From the NCBI GenBank assembly GCA_963791455.1, contig CAWBSM010000002.1, forward strand, positions 124,001-188,000: a DNA stretch of 64,000 nt, given 5' to 3'. Every line of letters starts with the position of its first letter. Positions within the stretch are counted from its first letter, which is position 1. The position numbers and the translations under genes were made by a program. This DNA is from Bog-473 sp963791455. GTDB lineage: Bacteria; Actinomycetota; Acidimicrobiia; Acidimicrobiales; RAAP-2. Shown piece by piece: positions 8,997 through 17,327 of the stretch. A model generated the notes under the pieces. It ran no database searches, was not told the origin of the DNA, and worked only from the letters and a program-made list of their open reading frames with translations.

Positions 8997-9875
8997 TCAG
9001 GCGCCTGGGTCGGGGACGAGGCCGACCAGCTGCTCGCTCGTCTGCCACAATCGCTGCGCCGCGTCCGCGTCCAGCGCCCATGCCTTGGGGCGTTTCGGCT
9101 CGCACTTGACGAAGTACTCTCCGCTCACACCGGCCACATCGGGCGACGAAGCAAGATAGATGGATGTGCGAGCGCCCTTTTCGGGAGAGAGAAAGAAGGG
9201 ACTGCTTATTTTGATCCCGAACGCGAGCAGGCCCCGAGCGTCGCCATCGGCTCCATAACCCGTGCGCACGGTTCCGGGATGCAGCGAGTTGGCGGTCACC
9301 CCAGTCCCCTCGAGCCGCCGCGCCAGCTCGAGCGTGAAGAGGATGTTGGCCAGCTTCGACTGCCCGTAGACGCGCATGGGGCGATAGCGCTGTCGGGACT
9401 GGAGGTCGTCGAAGTTGATACCGCGGCGCGCGGAGCTGTGGGCCGTCGAGGCCACGTTGACGATCCGGGAGGGAGCCGATGCCTTGATCCGGTCGAGCAA
9501 GAGGTTCGTGAAGAGGAAGGGACCCAGGTGGTTCGTGGCGAGCGTCGCCTCGTAGCCATCGACTGTCTCTGCTCGCTGGGTCAGGACCAGCCCCGCGTTG
9601 TTGACGAGCACGTCGAGCCTCGGTGCTTGCTCGAGGACTTCGCTCGCGCCCCGGCGCACCGAGGAGAGGTCCGCCAGATCGAATACCACGAGCTGGACCT
9701 GACCCACGCCACCTAGCCGCCGTGAGATGGCTGCGACGGCGGAACGGCCCTTGTCGGCATTCCGAGCTGTGACGATCACCCGGGCGCCCATCGCTGCCAG
9801 CGCAGCCGACGTCTCGAACCCGATGCCGGAATTGCCGCCTGTGACGACCACCGTCTTCCCCTGCATGTCTGGCAC
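8997..9875 (-). CDS. SDR-family oxidoreductase (retinol-dehydrogenase-like)
   Basis: 292 residues. The GTG at 9875 has GAGGAGG 7 nt upstream. All classical SDR elements are present: TGGNSGIG (nucleotide binding, residues 12-19), FDLADLSSV, NNAG, VASTAH with the catalytic Ser, and YGQSK with Tyr and Lys. After the active site, LHPGTVRTGYG matches the WW-domain oxidoreductase/retinol dehydrogenase branch. The substrate is probably a lipophilic alcohol or ketone, inferred from the branch. It is first in the minus-strand run leading to the EthD-like and NTF2-like genes. Confidence 0.85.
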   Translation of the reverse strand: MPDMQGKTVVVTGGNSGIGFETSAALAAMGARVIVTARNADKGRSAVAAISRRLGGVGQVQLVVFDLADLSSVRRGASEVLEQAPRLDVLVNNAGLVLTQRAETVDGYEATLATNHLGPFLFTNLLLDRIKASAPSRIVNVASTAHSSARRGINFDDLQSRQRYRPMRVYGQSKLANILFTLELARRLEGTGVTANSLHPGTVRTGYGADGDARGLLAFGIKISSPFFLSPEKGARTSIYLASSPDVAGVSGEYFVKCEPKRPKAWALDADAAQRLWQTSEQLVGLVPDPGA

Positions 9876-9966
9876 GGCGCAGCCTCCTCGTGGCGAGCAC
9901 GGTCAGCCTTCCACGAACCCATTGCTCCCTCGTGTCTCTTTCAGGCGGTGCGCCTGTCGACGGTCC

Positions 9967-11539
9967 TCACCACCAGGCGTCGCGGGCCTGGACGACCCCT
10001 CGTATCGCATGCAAGAAAGTGCCGCTGAGCGTCCGTTCCGCCGTGCGCATCTGCCACTGCAGCAGCTCCTGGGTGGCCTCCCAGGCGAGCTGGGTCGTCT
10101 CCGGTCCCCCTTCGACCAGCAGGTTGTGCGTCTGGGCCGGGTCACTCGACATGTCGAAGAGGAGCGGGGGGAACAGCGCGGCGTCCGCGGCGAACTGGAC
10201 GTACTTGTGGCGAGGCCCGCGCGACACCGCCAGCGCGCAGTGGTTCATCGGGATGCCGAACGTCTTCTCGGCCCCCTGGTACACCGGGTCGGCGAAGCTC
10301 CACTCGAAGTGTGCCGCGTCCCGCCAGTGCTCCGGGGACGGCTCACCGCGCAGGAAGGGCGCGAGCGACCAGCCGTCTGCCTGGACGGGAACCTCGACCC
10401 CAATGAACTCACAGATGGTGGGGAGCACGTCCACGGACTCGGTCACCGCATCGACCACCGTGCCGCGCCCCCCATCCGCGTCGGCTCTCGGGTCCACGAC
10501 GATGAGGGGCACGTGGTAGCTCTCGTCCCAATAGCCGAGCTTCTCCAGCAGCCAGTGGTCGCCACCCATCTCGCCGTGGTCACTCGTGAGGACCACCAGC
10601 GTCGATTCGCCCAGGCCGCTTGTCGTCAGGAAGTCGAAGAGGAGAGCCAACCCGTCGTCCACCTCCCGCTGTGCACCGTAGTAAGTGGCGCGGATCTGCC
10701 GGCGCTCCCGCTCGTCGCGGGGGCGCGCACCCATGGGAGCCCCAGGGCCAACGCGCTGAGCGGGTGGAGGTCGGCCTCCTGCTCCGGCGTCGGGCACCCG
10801 ACGAACGGCCCGACCGCCTCGGCTGAATAGAGGTCGTGATAGCCCAGCGGGTTCCGCCTCGGCGGATGGGGGCGGATGAACGCGGCGTGCACGAAGAACG
10901 GCTCGTTGCCGTGTTGCTCCAGCCAATCGACCACCGTTTGACGCATGAAATTCGTCTGGGAGAGTTCGCTGGGGAACCGCGCCGGGGCCCAGGTCGACCC
11001 GTGTTCGTGGGCGCCCGGGAACCCCTCCATGGGCTCGTACAGTTCGTGCGGGTTCGAAGGGACGTCGACGCCCGCGCGGCAAGCCAGCGACCCCACGCCG
11101 GGCTGCCCTGTTCCCACGGGTCCTCGACCACGGCCCGGAAGCCCGGCAGCACCCCCTCGTAGCTGGACAGTCTCGGGTCGCCGGGTGGGACCGTGCGCGG
11201 ATCGACCGAGGTGTCCGTGTAGCCGAACAAGACCGGGTCATAGCCGGCGGCCCGCGCGAGGAGCGCCACGTTCGTGAAGCGGGCGTCGAGGGGTGTGCCG
11301 TTGAGGATCGAACGGTTGCGGTGCTGGTAGGTACCGGTGTACAGGCAGGCTCGGGACGGCCCGCACGGGGCCGAGTTGGCCCAATGGTTGGCGAACAGAA
11401 CACCCCGGCCCGCGAGCGCGTCGAGGGCCGGCGTTTCGACCACCGGGTGGCCGAGCGCAGACAGACAGTCACCGCGCCACTGGTCGAGCGTGATGAACAA
11501 CACGTTGCGATGCGGCGGCATCTCGCCACTCTTGCGCAT
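9967..11539 (-). pseudogene. Type I sulfatase broken by two frameshifts
   Basis: Three successive frames give one continuous sulfatase. Frame one, from 11539, reads NVLFITLDQWRGDCLS with metal Asp and APCGPSRACLYTG; the C-x-P-x-R motif has Cys59 as the formylglycine precursor. Near 11,060 it shifts to a second frame (AGVDVP to LHPLSALALGLP), and near 10,735 to a third (GARPRDERE to TSDHGEMGGDHWLLEKLGYW and on to the stop at 9967). Both shifts equal loss of one base and lie in GC-rich runs. The intact protein would be about 520 residues, close to choline- or arylsulfatases. The true start may be the ATG at 11521 (MPPHRN). Base-call errors could explain both shifts; otherwise it is inactive. 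Confidence 0.8.
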
Positions 11540-11611
11540 CGGGCGGCGACGAGGACGACCCGAGCCCCGCAGTGGCCGGCCGGAAAGCGCGACAGCCGGC
11601 TGCTGCGGCGC

Positions 11612-11863
11612 TCACGACGTGCGGACTGTCGTCCCTCCGAGCCGGGTGCCGAAGTCGATCAGCCAGGCGCCGATGCGCGGCGCCACCGCCCGGCGCATGG
11701 CTCGGTCACCCGAGACCGGGAGCCCCGCGGCCGAGCGCTGGGTCGTCTTGGGGTCAATCGTCTGCATCGAGTCGCGGCGGGTCGACCGACGCGGCCTCGC
11801 CGAGGCCATCAGGTCCTGGCGGTGAGCATCGGCGAGAGATTGGACTGCTTTGGTTTGGATCAT
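11612..11863 (-). CDS. Small uncharacterised protein
   Basis: 83 residues. The ATG at 11863 has GTGAGGTGAG just upstream, which decides it over an in-frame ATG 84 bp earlier. It begins IQTKAVQSLADAHRQDLM and is basic in the middle (ASARPRRSTRR); its C-terminal part, RRAVAPRIGAWLIDFGTRLG, is amphipathic. I do not recognise a named domain; short Arg-rich proteins of this type are common in actinobacteria. It is transcribed divergently from the ArsR gene, with about 100 bp between the starts, so it could share control from the same operator region. Confidence 0.55.
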   Translation of the reverse strand: MIQTKAVQSLADAHRQDLMASARPRRSTRRDSMQTIDPKTTQRSAAGLPVSGDRAMRRAVAPRIGAWLIDFGTRLGGTTVRTS

Positions 11864-11932
11864 CGGTCTCACCTCACTCCCCGGTTCCGCTCCGAGGTTG
11901 ACAACTCCCTCACAACCCATCCTAGCCGGTGT

Positions 11933-11967
11933 TTGACTATGAATCAAGAATATTCTAATATAGGTCT
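11933..11967 (+). promoter_or_regulatory. Sigma70-type leaderless promoter of the ArsR gene with operator palindrome
   Basis: TTGACT (11933-11938), a 17-bp spacer and TAATAT (11956-11961) make a near-consensus housekeeping promoter. Six bases after the -10 box comes the ATG at 11968, so the transcript should start at or next to the start codon. The spacer holds the perfect palindrome AGAATATTCT (11947-11956), whose last base is the first of the -10 box. This is an ideal place for an ArsR/SmtB dimer to block polymerase, so autorepression is inferred. The AT-rich block stands out from its GC-rich surroundings. Confidence 0.7.
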
Positions 11968-13041
11968 ATGCCTATGGTTACAGACGAAACGGTGGTCCCC
12001 CAACCGAGCTCGGTGACGGCCGCCCCCTCATTGGCGACCGACCTCTCCTGGCTCCTTTCCGTGGCCGCTCGCCCTTCGATGCAGGCCCGGTACCCGAAGC
12101 TGGCCGAGATGTTCAACGGACGGGAGGACCTGGCGGATCGGGTCAAGAATTTCTGGGACGACGGAGCCGACGAGATCTGCTTCACCGAGATGCAGGCGCT
12201 GGCCCACCATGGCGGGGCGCTGGCCGAGACCGATCCGAACGCGCTGTGGCAGGCCCTCGAAGCGGCCGTCGCAACGGTTCCCTTCGACCTGGCGATGGCG
12301 TCGGAAGCTGCCGAGGATCTGGCGGTTTTCCAAAACCGCTTGCGGAGGCTCAAGGAGTCCCCCGAGCTCTTGCGGGCGTACCTCGAGGTGCTCCAGCGGG
12401 TCTGGGATCCCATCGACGACATGTGGCAAGAGGCGCTGCCGGTCATCGAAGAGGCGGGACGCCATGTCGTGGCGCAATACGAGGGCGGGCGGTCACTGGA
12501 GATACTCATAACGCCGGGGTGTGACATCTTGCGGGACAACCTCCCGACCATCGTGACGAGCGTCGAGGCCGGCAAGCCGCTCGTCTTCGTGCCATGCCTG
12601 TTTTTCGGCTCGAGCATGTATCTCGAGTTCGACGACCTCGTCGTGATCGGCACCGGGGTTGGGCCGGGCGGCCTCGAGGCGCGGGCCCGCACCGAAGCAG
12701 TGGCTCGCCGCGTCAAGGTGCTCGCCGATCCCACCCGCCTCGCCCTGCTCCATTCGTTGGCCTCGGCACCGAGTTCGGTGGGCGAACTGGCGACGCTGTT
12801 CCGGCTGGCCCAACCGACCGTGAGCATGCACGTCAAGGCGCTGCGCCAGAGCGGGCTCGTTCGATCGGAACGTCAGGGCGGGAGATTGCGGTTGCGGGCC
12901 GACGCGGCGGCCGTCGAGACCCTGGTCGGCGACCTGCGCCAGGCCGTCCTTCAGGGAGCCGGCGAAAGCACGACGGGCAACGACCTGATGCCGGCCACGG
13001 TGGTCGAGAGCACCCGCTGGGCGGGTCCCGTCACGCAATAG
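11968..13041 (+). CDS. ArsR-family transcriptional regulator with N-terminal DUF5937-like domain
   Basis: 357 residues. The first 220 or so are helical (SLATDLSWLLSVAARPSM, then DLADRVKNFWDDG and EILITPGCD) and match the DUF5937-type extension of some actinobacterial ArsR proteins. The C-terminal part is a winged helix: RRVKVLADPTRLALLHSL, then SVGELATLFRLAQPTVSMHVKALRQSGLV and a basic wing RSERQGGRLRL. No Cys pair of the metal-sensing type is seen in the helix before the wing, so the ligand is probably not a metal. It likely represses itself through the palindrome in its promoter, and perhaps the divergent small gene. Its last 91 bp overlap the end of the convergent P450 gene. Confidence 0.85.
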   Translation: MPMVTDETVVPQPSSVTAAPSLATDLSWLLSVAARPSMQARYPKLAEMFNGREDLADRVKNFWDDGADEICFTEMQALAHHGGALAETDPNALWQALEAAVATVPFDLAMASEAAEDLAVFQNRLRRLKESPELLRAYLEVLQRVWDPIDDMWQEALPVIEEAGRHVVAQYEGGRSLEILITPGCDILRDNLPTIVTSVEAGKPLVFVPCLFFGSSMYLEFDDLVVIGTGVGPGGLEARARTEAVARRVKVLADPTRLALLHSLASAPSSVGELATLFRLAQPTVSMHVKALRQSGLVRSERQGGRLRLRADAAAVETLVGDLRQAVLQGAGESTTGNDLMPATVVESTRWAGPVTQ

Positions 13042-14144
13042 GTCGGGAACCGCCCCAACAGCTCCTCGAGGAAGATCCTCGCCTCCAGGCGGGCCAGACT
13101 GGCGCCCAAGCACACGTGCTCGCCGAAGCCGAAGGCGAGATGGACCGGATTTGTCCGTCGTCGCACGTCGAAGCGCGCCGCGTCCTCGCCGAAGATCCGC
13201 TCGTCGCGATTGGCCGACGCGTAGAGCATGCACAGATAGTCACCCTCTTTGACACGGGTCTCGGCAACGACCGTCTCCTCGGTGGCGGTCCGGCAAAAGG
13301 CGTGCACCGGGGTGACCCAGCGCAGGCACTCCTCGACGCCGCCCGGCACCAGATCGGGCTCGGCGACGAGGGCGGCACGCTGGTCGGGGTGCTCGTCGAG
13401 GACGACGGCCGTCCCGGACAGCAAAGTACGAGTGGTCTCGTTGCCGGCCACGAGCAGGGTCAAGAGGAACATGAACAGCTCCTCCTTGTTCAGGGGGCGT
13501 CCGCCGACCTCGCTCCCCACGAGCAAGGACACCAGATCCTCTCCCGGACGCTCCCGCTTGGCCCGGATGTGCTCGACGATGAAGCCTGCCAGCTCGCCCA
13601 GCGCCGTCATCGTCTCGTCGGGGGGCAAGTCCGGTGACTCGATCGCTGCATCGGACCAGCGCCGGAAGTCGTTCCGGTCTACCTCCGCGATCCCCAGCAA
13701 CTCGGCGATCACACTGAGCGGGAACGGGGCGGCCAGTTCGCCTACGAAATCGATCTCCTCCCGCGCCTCCACGGCGTCGAGGAGGCTCGATGCGCTCTTG
13801 TGAATCGACTCGGCCAGTCCCGAGAGCGCCCGAGGCGTGAACCGGCGATTCACCAATCCGCGAAAGGACGCATGTTCTGGCGGGTCCATGTGCACGATCG
13901 AGCGATCCCGCGTCGGCGTGTCGCTGGTTCGAATGGGGTCGTTTATGAGGACACCGTGGCTCGAGCAGAAACGCGTCGGCTCGCGGCTGAGGTCGCGGAT
14001 GTCCTCGTAGCGGGTGACGGCCCAGAAGCCGGGTGCACATTCGTGCACGGGGTCCTCGGCACGCAACATCGCCAGCAGCTGGTGGTAATCCTCCCGGGCG
14101 AAGAACGCGGCGCTCCGCGGGTCGATGCGCTGGTCCCGGGACAC
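12951..14144 (-). CDS. Cytochrome P450
   Basis: 397 residues from the GTG at 14144, which sets the usual N-terminus RDQRIDPRSAAFF; no strong ribosome binding site is seen. The I-helix is LLVAGNETTRTLL, the ExxR motif is in VEECLRWVTP, and the heme loop FGFGEHVCLG carries Cys345. The C-terminus SLPVVLSPAP is normal for soluble actinobacterial P450s. It would need a ferredoxin and reductase encoded elsewhere. The substrate is unknown; sequence style (MDPPEHASFRGLVNRRFTP) is that of CYP families acting on steroids, fatty acids or terpenoids. It converges on the ArsR gene and overlaps it by 91 bp, and lies downstream of an APH-type gene. Confidence 0.92.
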   Translation of the reverse strand: MSRDQRIDPRSAAFFAREDYHQLLAMLRAEDPVHECAPGFWAVTRYEDIRDLSREPTRFCSSHGVLINDPIRTSDTPTRDRSIVHMDPPEHASFRGLVNRRFTPRALSGLAESIHKSASSLLDAVEAREEIDFVGELAAPFPLSVIAELLGIAEVDRNDFRRWSDAAIESPDLPPDETMTALGELAGFIVEHIRAKRERPGEDLVSLLVGSEVGGRPLNKEELFMFLLTLLVAGNETTRTLLSGTAVVLDEHPDQRAALVAEPDLVPGGVEECLRWVTPVHAFCRTATEETVVAETRVKEGDYLCMLYASANRDERIFGEDAARFDVRRRTNPVHLAFGFGEHVCLGASLARLEARIFLEELLGRFPTYCVTGPAQRVLSTTVAGIRSLPVVLSPAP

Positions 14145-14277
14145 GGTCCGAGCGTACCGGGCGCCGCATAACCCGTCGACGAGCAAGAGGCAGCCCGACG
14201 CCAGCTCACGGGCGCGCCCAACGCGCCGATAGGGACGGCGGCCGCACGGGACACCGCCCGACCCGGCGCGGCGGCAC

Positions 14278-15321
14278 TCATCGGCTCTCCACCGACCGGG
14301 ACGCTGCCTCGAGACGGGCCAACAAGATGTCACCCATCGGGTTGTCCTGCCGGCGCAGGTCACCGGTGATGCGCCGATGCCGGTCGTTGATGGCGAGGGC
14401 GCGCACCAGTGCGAACACCTCGTGCCAGGCGAGATCCTGCACCTCGTGCCCGCTCTGGCGCTCGTAGCGTTCGACCACATCGAGCCTGGCGGGGAAGCCC
14501 GGCAGGCGGGCACCGAAGAGCGCCTCCATCATGAACTCCAGCCCGAGATGCCAGCCGAGGTCCATCTCCGGTGGTCCGAGCGCGGTCAGGTCCCAGTCGA
14601 GCACGCCGCGCACCCGGCGGTCGGGGTCGAAGATGAGATTGCCCAGACGCACGTCCCCCCACAACACGACGGTCGATCGCTCGGGGGGTCGATGGCGGGC
14701 ACACCAATCGAGTGCCTCGGCCAGCGCCGGCAGGGGCTCGCCCTCCGCCGACCAGGCCACGTAGCTCGCCCAACGGTCGAACGCATCACCGAGACCCGTG
14801 CCCGGCAGGTGCTGCTCCAATGCGGTGCCCCGCCAGGGGATCGCGTGCACCTCCGCCAAGATGTCGATGAGACCGTCGTGCATCAGACGCTGACGCGCAG
14901 GCCCGGCATCGCGCACGTAGGGGTCGAAGACCGGTGCTGGGCCGGGGACGTTGCCCAGGACCCGGGGCATCACGAGGAAGGGGGAGCCGACGTAGCTCGT
15001 GTCGGCGACCACGATGGCCGGGGCGGGCGCCGGTACCCCGCGGGCCGCCGCGGCGTTCTGCACCGCCGCCTGCGGTGCCAGGTCGTAGTCGGGGAACGTG
15101 GGCTCGAGGGGAGGGAGCCGCACCACGAGGCCGGGACGCGATCCGCCGAGGTCGACCAGCACCGTCTCGTTCGCCATGCCGCCCTGGGCATGGGTCAGCG
15201 CAACGAGGCGCGGGGGGTCCTCGTCGGCCGGCTCCCCCGGCACCTGCTCGGGGTGGTCCGACATCCAACGCTCGATCCCCACGCGAAGCGCGGCGTCATC
15301 GCGCCGACCACCGGTTGCCAC
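14278..15321 (-). CDS. APH-family phosphotransferase (ACAD10-type)
   Basis: 347 residues, GTG start. Aminoglycoside-phosphotransferase fold: an N-terminal lobe with AQGGMANETVLVDLG, hinge SPFLVMPRV, catalytic loop LWGDVRLGNLIFD (the usual HGD is WGD here, but the Asp and Asn are kept) and the metal-binding GVLDWDLTALGPPEMDLGW. Actinobacterial relatives sit beside acyl-CoA dehydrogenases and P450s, and resemble the kinase half of ACAD10, which phosphorylates hydroxyacyl-CoAs. A hydroxyacyl or small alcohol substrate is more likely than an antibiotic, by context. The P450 gene follows it downstream. Confidence 0.8.
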   Translation of the reverse strand: MATGGRRDDAALRVGIERWMSDHPEQVPGEPADEDPPRLVALTHAQGGMANETVLVDLGGSRPGLVVRLPPLEPTFPDYDLAPQAAVQNAAAARGVPAPAPAIVVADTSYVGSPFLVMPRVLGNVPGPAPVFDPYVRDAGPARQRLMHDGLIDILAEVHAIPWRGTALEQHLPGTGLGDAFDRWASYVAWSAEGEPLPALAEALDWCARHRPPERSTVVLWGDVRLGNLIFDPDRRVRGVLDWDLTALGPPEMDLGWHLGLEFMMEALFGARLPGFPARLDVVERYERQSGHEVQDLAWHEVFALVRALAINDRHRRITGDLRRQDNPMGDILLARLEAASRSVESR

Positions 15322-15547
15322 CCCCGGAAGTTAACCGCGGTCGTCCGACCCCCGGGGATCCTGCTGAATGGGACACCACGCGACGCAACGGCCGCTGCCA
15401 CCACCCCTTCACGACGCTCTGTGCGGTGCGCAACAGGGGGGGTTTGTGACAAAGGGGCCACTCGCCATGGTGTGACCTTGGTACTGCAATGCCAGCTCCT
15501 TGACTCTTTTGCATCAGCCGGTTGCGAGATGGGTAACAGTGACGCCC

Positions 15548-16285
15548 ATGGCCGAGCCTGAGACCACCCGCACCGTGACGTACCAATACCTTCACGACGA
15601 CGGTACGGTCTGTGACGCCGTCGACGGTGACCACTGTGCCATCGACGGCAGACCGGTCACGTTCGAGGCGGTGACCGAGGAGCACCATCGTCGGAACTGG
15701 GCGCTCCCAACACCGTGGGTCGTGGGAAGCGCTCTCCTCGTCATCGTGTGCGTTGGCTCCTACGTCGTACTCCACAACCCTCTCGCGGGACCGAGGTTGT
15801 CCGCGCCCGCAAAAGCGACGGTCGCCAAGCAGCAGCACAAAGCCAAAGCGACCAGAGCGGCTAAAACGAACACCGTCACTCCGCCGGCGACCCCGGTGCC
15901 CGCTGCTCCAGCCGGGGCATCGGCAGTGAGGATCCTGGCCGCGCTGGCTCCGACCGGCCCGGCCGCGCTGGCTCCGACGGGTCCCGTCGCGAGAGCAGCG
16001 ACCATCACTCCGACCACCGTCACGCTGACGCCGGCCCGGCCTCCCAGCACGACGACCACACGGCCGACCTCGACCACCACACGGCCGACGACGACCACCA
16101 CACGGCCGACGACGACCACCACACGCCCGACGACGACTACCACACGCCCGACGACGACGACCACGACCACAACCACAACCACGAGTACGACGACGACGAC
16201 GACCACGACGGTGCCCCCAACGACGACCACGACGACCGCGCCCGCCGGGGATTGCATCTTGGGTGTCGTGTGCATCGGCCCCTAG
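15548..16285 (+). CDS. Single-pass surface protein with Thr-rich RPTTTTT repeats
   Basis: 245 residues from the ATG at 15548; a GTG at 15539 is an alternative. The cytoplasmic N-terminus of about 55 residues has two Cys (VCDAVDGDHC). One membrane helix follows near residues 60-77 (VVGSALLVIVCVGSYVVL), then an Ala/Pro/Lys stalk and a Thr-rich tail with five tandem RPTTTTT-type heptads, ending in DCILGVVCIG with two Cys. Such tails are often O-mannosylated in actinobacteria and span the wall; that is inference. No enzymatic domain is seen. The long opposite-strand frame of Val residues here is only its complement. Confidence 0.6.
   Translation: MAEPETTRTVTYQYLHDDGTVCDAVDGDHCAIDGRPVTFEAVTEEHHRRNWALPTPWVVGSALLVIVCVGSYVVLHNPLAGPRLSAPAKATVAKQQHKAKATRAAKTNTVTPPATPVPAAPAGASAVRILAALAPTGPAALAPTGPVARAATITPTTVTLTPARPPSTTTTRPTSTTTRPTTTTTRPTTTTTRPTTTTTRPTTTTTTTTTTTSTTTTTTTTVPPTTTTTTAPAGDCILGVVCIGP
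16061..16165 (+). repeat. 21-bp tandem repeat (minisatellite) in the Thr-rich gene
   Basis: Units start at 16061, 16082, 16103, 16124 and 16145. Each encodes RPTTTTT or RPTSTTT with few base changes, followed by further Thr codons to about 16240. Exact period and in-frame length mean copy number can change by slippage without breaking the reading frame. Confidence 0.85.
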
Positions 16286-16374
16286 CCCCGCACAAGAGGC
16301 TGACGACCGTCAACGCGTCAGCGTTCGTTCATGGCGCCGTAGCGTCCACTTGGCTTCAAGGGCGCCGAAAAAGC

Positions 16375-16406
16375 GAACGGCCCGGAGCGCCAACTCCGGG
16401 CCGTTC
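16375..16406 (-). terminator. Rho-independent terminator for the minus-strand nitronate monooxygenase transcript
   Basis: Perfect 13-bp stem (GAACGGCCCGGAG paired with CTCCGGGCCGTTC) around a 6-nt loop at 16388-16393. On the minus strand the hairpin is followed by GCTTTTTCGG, a short U-tract, so it fits termination of transcripts coming from the 17.3-18.3 kb genes. It could also stop plus-strand transcripts from the Thr-rich gene. Confidence 0.72.
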
Positions 16407-16608
16407 TCGGGAATCTGAAAGAGACAGGGCCAAGATTCCCAGGTTGTGTCGCCCCAACGCGGCGGTCAACGGCTCACGATACCCAGGCCATCTGATCCCA
16501 AACCTCTGCGCAAGGGAGAGCACCGCTTCCAGGCCGCCATTCCTCTGTCCAAGATGTGCGCCGCTGCCGGGGTGGACGTGAGCCCGTCGGCTTCATCCCG
16601 GCGCTCGA

Positions 16609-16628
16609 CCCTTGACCGCGGTCAAGGG
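16609..16628. repeat. 20-bp perfect palindrome, possible operator
   Basis: CCCTTGACCGCGGTCAAGGG is its own reverse complement with no spacer. The length and symmetry suit a homodimeric regulator such as a TetR type. No promoter or start codon is obviously next to it; the nearest coding sequence is the 3' end of the minus-strand gene at 16833, so its role is unclear. Confidence 0.45.
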
Positions 16629-16832
16629 GGCAGGGTGATGCGCGGGCCATCCAGCCGGGAGAGACACTGAGTCTCCCAGTGGTGTCGGGGCCTCCTCACA
16701 ACCACCCTGCCCTCGGGGGTGATTGTGGCGACGATGGCCGAGTGCGAATAGGGCCATTCGGATCCCACCCTGGCGGTTTGTCCGGAAGTTGTGAAACTTG
16801 GGCCCCTCGTGGTCACGCAAAACCCGTGCCCA

Positions 16833-17327
16833 CTACGGAAGGTAGACGACGGCTCGCCACTCGCCCGTCATCTCGGCCCGGCACAATGCGGTGCCGGCGC
16901 GGACACACCAGCCGATCACCGCGGCCTCGGGGGTGTCCGGCGGCGTTCGAAGCACGAGACCCCGCCGAACGTGGTCCTGGCGCACCACCCACCCGTCGGG
17001 CAGACCCACCCCGACCTCGGCCAGTCGCGCCAGGGCTTTGGCGCCCGTCGGGTGCATGAGGCCGACGGTCATCCCCTCGGTGTCACGCCGGTCCGACTTC
17101 GCCGGCATGACCGTCGCCATTGTGACCGGAGGCGCCCGGTTGCCGAAGAACGCGAACAGACCGCTGGGCGGCTCGACGTCGACGGCGTCCTCGTCGATCC
17201 CCGGCAGGAAATTGACCCAACCGTTCCCCACCGCACGTAAGTGCGCCAGCGCGTCGACCACGGCGGAGATCTCGGGGGGCGTGAACTCGATGGTCTCGGT
17301 CGCGCGCCGACTGGTCACCGGCGCCAT
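16833..17327 (-). CDS. Conserved-looking hypothetical protein
   Basis: 164 residues. The ATG at 17327 overlaps the end of the nitronate monooxygenase gene by 13 bp, indicating coupling. The N-terminal helix reads FTPPEISAVVDALAHLRAVGNGWVNFLPG, followed by FGNRAPPVTMATVMP and, near the end, GWVVRQDHVRRGLVLRTP and VIGWCVRAGTALC. I do not recognise the family by name. No signal peptide or membrane segment is seen. Transcription should end at the hairpin near 16.39 kb. Confidence 0.65.
   Translation of the reverse strand: MAPVTSRRATETIEFTPPEISAVVDALAHLRAVGNGWVNFLPGIDEDAVDVEPPSGLFAFFGNRAPPVTMATVMPAKSDRRDTEGMTVGLMHPTGAKALARLAEVGVGLPDGWVVRQDHVRRGLVLRTPPDTPEAAVIGWCVRAGTALCRAEMTGEWRAVVYLP

Larger units (their letters stand above)
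16286..16832 (+). other. Intergenic, 547 bp, hairpin and palindrome, no gene seen
   Basis: No reading frame here has a convincing start or composition. It holds a strong hairpin at 16375-16406 and a 20-bp palindrome at 16609-16628 (both listed), plus a small inverted pair GAGAC/GTCTC near 16664-16679. A structured or small RNA is possible, but nothing recognisable as a known family was seen. Confidence 0.5.

Noticed and set aside
16061..16240. Possible CRISPR-like array
   Set aside because: Units are 21 bp, directly joined with no spacers, and in frame for RPTTTTT; they are a coding minisatellite. No cas gene is present.
15760..16275. Minus-strand frame rich in Val (VVVVVGRVVVV)
   Set aside because: It is the complement of the Thr repeat; low complexity and no start signal.
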